Assembly (NCBI GenBank): GCA_019237175.1
Contig: JAFAHP010000721.1
Location: 1 to 10,652 of the forward strand
DNA from: Alphaproteobacteria bacterium
Lineage (GTDB): Bacteria; Pseudomonadota; Alphaproteobacteria; ATCC43930; CGMCC-115725
DNA length: 10,652 nt
Direction: 5' to 3'
Both the position numbers and the translations under genes were made by a program. Positions 7,018 through 10,652 of the stretch are shown piece after piece (the stretch's first letter is position 1; each line of letters starts with the position of its first letter). The notes beneath the pieces were generated by a model. That model worked only from the letters and a program-made list of their open reading frames with translations, made no database searches and was not told the origin of the DNA.

Positions 7018-7641
7018 TTAAGCGAGACGTACTCTGACGGCTTCGGGTCCCTTGCGGCCTTCCGCGATGTCGATCAATACGCGCTGTCCTTCGTTCAAGG
7101 TCTCGATGCCCGAACGTTCGAGCACTGACGCATGGACAAAGGCGTCTTTCCCCCCGCCTTCACGGACGATAAAGCCGAAACCTTTTTGGGCGTTGTACCA
7201 TTTCACCGTGCCGGTCTCTTCGACCGAAGTCGAGGTTTCATAGGTCGGCCGCGCGGTGCCCGGGTAGGGCGCGCGCCGCGCCGATGGCGGTGTTGCCGTG
7301 CTGCGGTCGACGCTGAGGATTTCGGTAACTTGCGGGCCCTTTTGTCCGGGTGCTACCCGGATTTCGAGGGTTTCACCCGGTTGCACGGCAGGAACGCCGC
7401 TGCGTTCGAGGACACTGGCGTGCAAAAACGCATCGCCGGAACCGTCGGACAGTTCGACAAACCCAAATCCTCTTTCGGGCTTGAACCATTTGACGACGGC
7501 GTGGACCGGAGGGCCCGAAGGCACTTCAAAGCGCGGCGCGGTATAGCGCGGCGTTCCCCCAAATTCCCGCAAATGCGGGTCATAACCATCATCGTCAAAG
7601 TCGCGGCGGCGCGGCTGACGAAAATTCCTATCTCTGATCAA
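7018..7641 (-). CDS. Cold-shock protein with two cold-shock domains
   Basis: The product is a 207-residue cytoplasmic nucleic-acid-binding protein, probably an RNA chaperone. After a charged, disordered N-terminus (1-46) come CSD1 (about 47-112) and CSD2 (about 142-206), joined by a Ser/Pro/Ala/Thr-rich linker. CSD1 has VKWFKPERGFGFV and the RNP2 motif DAFLH (70-74). CSD2 has VKWYNAQKGFGFI and DAFVH (166-170). Both share HASVLERSG, evidence of an internal duplication; CSD1 has R for K before the GFGF core. This two-domain form (about 200 aa, against about 70 for CspA) is common in Hyphomicrobiales. There is no ATG near the N-terminus; TTG (7641-7639) with AGGA seven bases upstream is the best start. 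The gene is divergent from the DUF992 gene, with 448 bases between the starts, leaving room for a long 5' leader of the kind that gives temperature control in cspA; no structure was demonstrated here. Confidence 0.92.
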   Translation of the reverse strand: MIRDRNFRQPRRRDFDDDGYDPHLREFGGTPRYTAPRFEVPSGPPVHAVVKWFKPERGFGFVELSDGSGDAFLHASVLERSGVPAVQPGETLEIRVAPGQKGPQVTEILSVDRSTATPPSARRAPYPGTARPTYETSTSVEETGTVKWYNAQKGFGFIVREGGGKDAFVHASVLERSGIETLNEGQRVLIDIAEGRKGPEAVRVRLA

Positions 7642-7648
7642 GTCGGTT

Positions 7649-7652
7649 TCCT
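7649..7652 (-). promoter_or_regulatory. Ribosome binding site supporting a TTG start for the cold-shock gene
   Basis: On the - strand AGGA lies seven bases before TTG at 7641-7639. No ATG or GTG is present in a suitable position, so the weak TTG initiator appears real and would limit translation efficiency. Confidence 0.5.
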
Positions 7653-7980
7653 GTCGAGTCGGTTTGCGGCCCGGTCGCGACCGCGGAAGCTGATTGTTCC
7701 AAAAAATCGCCGCGGACGCGAGTGCTTAATTCGCAGCGCGCAGCCGATTGAGCCGGAACAATACGCACAGGCGTTTGGGGCTGCGTGGCGCTCGCAAAGC
7801 GGCTGAAATGTCGCTGCATTTTCGGTGTCGGCGGGCGGCGTCTGCCAGACATCGCGAACGGCAATTGGTGATCGGATTGTGAACGCCATGCGCCGGCGAT
7901 GGTTCAATCGCTCGTGCTGCCAGCACGGATTGCCGAGATCGAGCCGAGCATGCCGACCGGTGCGGCTTGAAATCATCGCG

Positions 7981-8026
7981 CAAAAAATCGGGAACCAACT
8001 TATCAAAAAATCGGGAACCAACTTAT
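7981..8026. repeat. Perfect 23-bp tandem duplication upstream of the DUF992 gene
   Basis: The unit CAAAAAATCGGGAACCAACT followed by TAT occurs at 7981-8003 and again at 8004-8026 with no mismatch and no spacer. It is A-rich within a G+C-rich region and ends 63 bases before the DUF992 ATG. With a 23-bp period, roughly two helical turns, two protein-binding sites would lie on the same face, but a recent slippage duplication is equally possible. Confidence 0.9.
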
Positions 8027-8089
8027 ATCGATCGCGTTCAGGCTTGGCGCCCGGATCGGATCGGCTTCGAAAAACGAGGAGACAAGAGA

Positions 8090-8578
8090 ATGCTCAGAAA
8101 GCTGACGGTAGCGGTCAGTGCGCTCACGCTGATGCTTGGTGCTCTTCTTTTGACGGCACCGGCGCATGCGCAGGGGGTCAAGGCCGGCGTCCTCAGCTGC
8201 AACGTTTCGAGCGGCTTTGGATTTATATTTGGCTCGTCGCGATCGCTGAACTGCACTTTTTCGGGTGGGGGCGGCCACTACGAACATTATCTCGGCACGA
8301 TCAACCGGTTTGGCGTCGATATCGGCTACGTCCAAGGCGGGGTGCTGGTTTGGACGGTGCTTGCGCCGACCATGACGCCGGCGCCATGCGCGCTGGCCGG
8401 TAATTATGGAGGGGCTACGGCGCAGGTCACTGCGGGTCTCGGGGTCGGAGCAAATGTCCTCGTCGGCGGCAGCGGCAATTCGGTCTCGCTGCAGCCGCTG
8501 AGTATCGAGGGCACCACCGGTCTCAACGTCGCGGCCGGGATTGCAGCGATCAGCCTGCAATGCGCGCCGGGACCGTAA
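8090..8578 (+). CDS. DUF992-family exported protein
   Basis: The product has 162 residues. A clear Sec signal peptide (MLRKL, hydrophobic core, cleavage after AHA at residue 27, before QGVKAG) puts it in the periplasm or envelope. The mature part follows the DUF992 pattern: GVLSCNVSSGFGFIFGSSRS, then LNCTF, a Gly-rich turn, YLGTINRFGVDIGYVQGGVL, and near the end SLQPLSIEGTTGLNVAAGIA. Gly-rich, beta-strand-like alternation suggests a beta sandwich or barrel. The family is uncharacterised to my knowledge and mainly hyphomicrobial; members resemble small exported proteins of unknown role. The ATG at 8090 is chosen for GAGGAG eight bases upstream and the signal peptide; 41 upstream in-frame residues run through the tandem repeat and are rejected. 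Mature cysteines are few (C38, C55, C104 and C158 by position), permitting disulfides. Confidence 0.9.
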   Translation: MLRKLTVAVSALTLMLGALLLTAPAHAQGVKAGVLSCNVSSGFGFIFGSSRSLNCTFSGGGGHYEHYLGTINRFGVDIGYVQGGVLVWTVLAPTMTPAPCALAGNYGGATAQVTAGLGVGANVLVGGSGNSVSLQPLSIEGTTGLNVAAGIAAISLQCAPGP

Positions 8579-8595
8579 CAGCCGCGAGAAATGCG

Positions 8596-8612
8596 AGGGC
8601 GCTCTGCGCCCT
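8596..8612. terminator. Hairpin between convergent genes, possible transcript end
   Basis: AGGGCG (8596-8601) and CGCCCT (8607-8612) pair perfectly around a five-base loop, 18 bases after the DUF992 stop and 31 bases beyond the end of the convergent cysteine-rich gene. There is no T-run on either side, so it may be a stability hairpin instead. Confidence 0.4.
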
Positions 8613-8642
8613 TGCGCGAGAAGAAGCCGCCTCACCCCGGCT

Positions 8643-8957
8643 TTAGTGACACCCGCCGACCGGGGGGTTGACGTCGCAATGCAAATTGCAGCTGTCGTTC
8701 GGCGCGCACCGCCACGCCACCGGATGGCTGCTGCTCGGGAAAAAGCAGATTCCGTTGCATTCGGTCTCGTCACCGAGGGGGCGGCGTAGCTGGGTGACAA
8801 CGCCGAGCGCCTGATCATATCTCTGAATTCGGGTTTCGAGCCGGCCGATGTCGCGCTGCTCGGTGCTGAGGCGTCCGGCAGCCTGCTGAGCGGCCGATGC
8901 GCGCACGGTGAACGGAAGGCAGCCGAAGATAAACAGAGAGACAAACAAAAACCGCAT
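8643..8957 (-). CDS. Small exported cysteine-rich protein of unknown function (104 aa)
   Basis: I do not recognise this protein. It has 104 residues: a signal peptide (MRFLFVSLFIFGCLPF..., likely cut after ASA at about residue 22); a charged helical stretch from about 24 to 60 (QQAAGRLSTEQRDIGRLETR, then IQRYDQALGVV) that could form a short coiled coil; and a compact tail with six cysteines at 67, 71, 84, 90, 94 and 103 (E-C-N-G-I-C, W-R-C, D-S-C-N-L-H-C, G-G-C-H). Six cysteines in 37 residues suggest three disulfides or a metal site in the envelope. The start is well supported: ATG 8957-8955 with GGGGGA six bases upstream. The longer in-frame opening to 9194 lacks this support. It converges on the DUF992 gene (64 bases apart) and diverges from the LLM gene. 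Both neighbours flanking the short gap encode exported proteins. Confidence 0.78.
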   Translation of the reverse strand: MRFLFVSLFIFGCLPFTVRASAAQQAAGRLSTEQRDIGRLETRIQRYDQALGVVTQLRRPLGDETECNGICFFPSSSHPVAWRCAPNDSCNLHCDVNPPVGGCH

Positions 8958-9156
8958 CCGTTGTCCCCCGGGCGGGTCGAGATCACGATTGGCCAGTGCG
9001 CAGCATACCAGCCGAGCAACCGGGCACAATCCGCGGCCACGATCCACGATACCCGGCCGCCGCCTGGAAACCGGTCTGTAACCCGGATCGCGGCATCGCG
9101 ACAGCGGGACGAGGAAAACCTTGGCGGGTGTCCGGCTTGGCGCTCGGCCATGCCGG

Positions 9157-9184
9157 TTGCCAGCCCCGCCCTGTGGCGTACAAT
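9157..9184 (+). promoter_or_regulatory. Sigma70-like promoter of the second LLM gene
   Basis: TTGCCA (9157-9162) and TACAAT (9179-9184) each differ from consensus by one base and are 16 bases apart. Transcription would start near 9191, giving a leader of about 33 bases before the ATG at 9224, with GGAGG at 9212-9216. It is the best promoter match I found in the window. Confidence 0.5.
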
Positions 9185-9223
9185 CGCCCGCCATTCAATC
9201 GGCGGTCCCGCGGAGGTCTGGAA

Positions 9224-10414
9224 ATGATCACAAAATTCGACAGCTTGTTCGCCGGCCATATCGACATGACCAATGTCGGTTACGGCGGCATCCCGGTGAA
9301 TGACCGCCGTTTTCCAAATGAACGTCTCGTCACCGTCTTCGACAAGGCGGAGGCGATGGCGCAGCTGATGGACCGGCTCGGTTACGACACCTTCTGGATG
9401 GCCGAGCACCATTTCCAGCACGAAGGCTACGAATGCATTCCAAACGTGCTGATGGCGGCGCTGCATCTGGCGCATGTGACCAAGCGGCTCCGCTTAGGCT
9501 GCGGCTTCAACATCACGCCGATGTGGCACCCGCTGCGGCTCGTCGAGGATTACGCCACCGCCGACATTTTGAGCGGCGGCCGGATCACCTTTGGCGTGGG
9601 GCGCGGCTATCATACCCGCGAAGTGGAGACCTTCGGCTCGCCGCTGCTCGATCAGCCGGCCAATCGCGAGCTGTTCGAGGAACAGGTCGAGATCATCTTC
9701 AAAGCGTTCAACAACGAGTCGTTCTCGCATCAGGGAAAGCACTACACCTTGCCGCCGCGCGTGCCCTATCGCGGATACACGCTCGAAGAGCTGACGGTCG
9801 TGCCGCGCCCGCTGCGGCGGCCCGTCGAATGCTGGCAGCCAATCCAGGGCGGTAGCGAGCGGGCGCTCGATTTCATGGCCAAGCACGGGATTCAGGGGCT
9901 GATCGGCGGCGGCTCGGCCGAGGGCGGGGCGATGCACCGTACCGTGCTCGCCTGGCAAGAGGCGCATGCGCGGATCGGCAAGCATCTCGAACTGGGCGAG
10001 CGGCTGTGCTTCGGCTTCCATTTCTTCATCGCCAATAGTCGCGAAGAAGGCATTCGCGAGGCCGGCAAATATTACGAAGAAAATATGAAGATGTTTGGCG
10101 AATTACGCCTTGTGCGGGCCTTGACCGACGCGCAGATCGAGATCATGCGCGATCCCAAGCGGGCGGCCTTCGCCAAATTGCCGCGCATCGAGGACGCAAT
10201 CGCCAATGGCGGTGTGTTGTGCGGCTCGCCCGAGCAGATCATCGAGCATTTGAAGGGCCTGGAAAAACGCTATCCAGGCCTCGAGCGGGTGTCGGTCAGC
10301 CTCAGCGTCGGCGTGCCGAAATCCGTCTGTCTCGAACAGCTCGAACGCTTTGGCAGAGAGGTCATACCCGCGTTCGCCCCGGCCAAGACGCCGGAACTGG
10401 CGCCGGCGCAATAG
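9224..10414 (+). CDS. LLM-class flavin-dependent oxidoreductase (bacterial luciferase-like monooxygenase)
   Basis: The product is a 396-residue cytoplasmic enzyme with the luciferase-like TIM-barrel pattern. Residues 45-63 contain the opening helix and strand ending DTFWMAEHHF, where E61-H62-H63 match the conserved E-H-H of luciferase-like proteins. RLRLGCGFNITPMWHPLRLV follows, then DYATADILSGGRITFGVGRG (a cofactor-site strand), and near the C-terminus VLCGSPEQIIEHLKGLEKRY, the usual G-S-P-E-x-I element. FMN is the expected cofactor, with oxygen as co-substrate; the substrate is unknown. The length is at the upper end for single-domain members (about 330-400). The ATG at 9224 has GGAGG seven bases upstream and a sigma70-like promoter nearby; an upstream extension to 8996 is rejected. 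It diverges from the cysteine-rich gene and converges on a partial gene across a palindromic repeat. It is not a close duplicate of the LLM at 6129-6980. Confidence 0.92.
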   Translation: MITKFDSLFAGHIDMTNVGYGGIPVNDRRFPNERLVTVFDKAEAMAQLMDRLGYDTFWMAEHHFQHEGYECIPNVLMAALHLAHVTKRLRLGCGFNITPMWHPLRLVEDYATADILSGGRITFGVGRGYHTREVETFGSPLLDQPANRELFEEQVEIIFKAFNNESFSHQGKHYTLPPRVPYRGYTLEELTVVPRPLRRPVECWQPIQGGSERALDFMAKHGIQGLIGGGSAEGGAMHRTVLAWQEAHARIGKHLELGERLCFGFHFFIANSREEGIREAGKYYEENMKMFGELRLVRALTDAQIEIMRDPKRAAFAKLPRIEDAIANGGVLCGSPEQIIEHLKGLEKRYPGLERVSVSLSVGVPKSVCLEQLERFGREVIPAFAPAKTPELAPAQ

Positions 10415-10425
10415 ATTGTGGATCG

Positions 10426-10532
10426 TAGGATGGGCTAACCCTCAAACTTGACCCGGGGGAAGCCCATCGTCGGTGCGCTGCCTCGCGTAATTGATGGGCG
10501 TTGCCGGGTTGCGCCGGGCTCAGCCCATCCTA
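10426..10532. repeat. Palindromic repeat with four alternating GATGGGC arms between convergent genes
   Basis: The 11-bp outer arms TAGGATGGGCT (10426-10436) and AGCCCATCCTA (10522-10532) are perfect complements. The core GATGGGC occurs four times in alternating orientation: 10429-10435, 10462-10468 (as GCCCATC), 10493-10499 and 10523-10529 (as GCCCATC). It could fold as two successive hairpins (loops of 26 and 23 bases) or one long stem. It resembles the GTAGGATGGG-type intergenic repeat of proteobacteria. It fills the gap between two converging genes, a usual place for bidirectional transcript ends. Confidence 0.75.
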
Positions 10533-10652
10533 TGCAATAACTGGCTCGGCCAAGCTGCCGCCTGTCAGTGCATTGGTGGCGAGCATAGGCTCGCGCGGTA
10601 GGTCGCGGCAGCGGAAGGTTTCGTAGCCGATTTTGGGCACCTGACCGGGGTC
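10530..10652 (-). CDS. C-terminal end of an unidentified protein (5' truncated by window edge)
   Basis: On the - strand a frame is open from the window edge to TAG at 10532-10530, giving 40 residues: DPGQVPKIGYETFRCRDLPR, then EPMLATNALTGGSLAEPVIA. Composition is protein-like (balanced hydrophobic and charged residues, GC-rich wobble positions) rather than the Arg/Pro-rich look of shadow frames. I do not recognise the family. The TAG stop is formed by the first bases of the palindromic repeat arm, so the reading frame ends exactly where the repeat begins. It converges with the LLM gene. Confidence 0.5.
   Translation of the reverse strand, partial: DPGQVPKIGYETFRCRDLPREPMLATNALTGGSLAEPVIA

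Larger units (their letters stand above)
7642..8089. other. 448-base divergent intergenic region between the cold-shock and DUF992 genes
   Basis: No convincing gene is visible on either strand. Open frames here have no ribosome binding site, no domain pattern and shadow-like Arg/Pro/Ala-rich composition. It should hold both promoters and probably the 5' leader of the cold-shock gene. The one clear structure is the 23-bp tandem duplication at 7981-8026, close to the DUF992 gene. A shorter direct repeat (AAACCGACT twice on the - strand) lies just ahead of the cold-shock start. Confidence 0.6.

Noticed and set aside
7638..8021. A 127-codon open frame on the - strand upstream of the cold-shock gene
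   Set aside because: It begins inside the tandem repeat, has no ribosome binding site or domain pattern, and overlaps the cold-shock start in another frame.
7981..8026. CRISPR-like array
   Set aside because: There are only two units, directly abutting with no spacer, and no cas genes are nearby.
8996..9223. A 76-residue N-terminal extension of the second LLM protein
   Set aside because: GGAGG lies seven bases before the ATG at 9224, luciferase-like homology starts there, and a good promoter (9157-9184) lies inside the proposed extension.
8003..9475. A 490-codon open frame on the - strand
   Set aside because: It covers the DUF992 gene, the cysteine-rich gene and the start of the LLM gene in shadow frames. 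It has no domain pattern, no ribosome binding site and Arg/Ala-rich composition typical of antisense frames in G+C-rich DNA.

Overview
The window is G+C-rich DNA (about two-thirds G+C by eye) with tightly packed genes on both strands, short gaps and strong GGAGG- or GGGGGA-type ribosome binding sites. It looks like an alphaproteobacterial chromosome, most likely of the order Hyphomicrobiales (Rhizobiales). The best pointers are a DUF992 exported protein, which I know mainly from that order, and a two-domain cold-shock protein typical of the group. Several intergenic palindromes also resemble repeat families common in these genomes. No phage, transposase, CRISPR array, tRNA or rRNA is visible.

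Left part (1-4853). The C-terminal end of an NHL/beta-propeller-type protein is followed by a complete amidase-signature hydrolase on the + strand. Facing it on the - strand is a two-gene unit: an exported alpha/beta-hydrolase (3149-4657), then an MFS transporter (1816-3102) 46 bases downstream. An exported hydrolase paired with a carboxylate-type MFS carrier suggests outside cleavage of an ester or oligomer and import of the product. That is inference; the substrate is not visible.

Middle part (4854-8089). A small VOC (glyoxalase/dioxygenase-fold) protein is transcribed away from the hydrolase. It is followed by a 93-residue protein of unknown function flanked by two palindromic intergenic repeats. 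Next is the remnant of a GNAT acetyltransferase, broken by an in-frame TAG and cut short at its C-terminus beside repeat DNA. A luciferase-like (LLM) oxidoreductase and a double cold-shock-domain protein lie head to tail on the - strand, with the cold-shock gene upstream.

Right part (8090-10652). A DUF992 exported protein sits downstream of a perfect 23-bp tandem duplication. A 104-residue exported cysteine-rich protein converges on it. A second, larger LLM-family flavin oxidoreductase has a good sigma70-like promoter. The window ends with the C-terminus of an unidentified gene on the - strand. Its stop codon lies in the arm of a palindromic repeat that separates it from the LLM gene.

Most of this is ordinary accessory metabolism, and I do not see a convincing new multi-gene system. 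The items most worth a second look are the cysteine-rich exported protein, the hydrolase-transporter pair, the decayed acetyltransferase with its neighbouring repeats, and the GATGGGC palindrome array at the right end.
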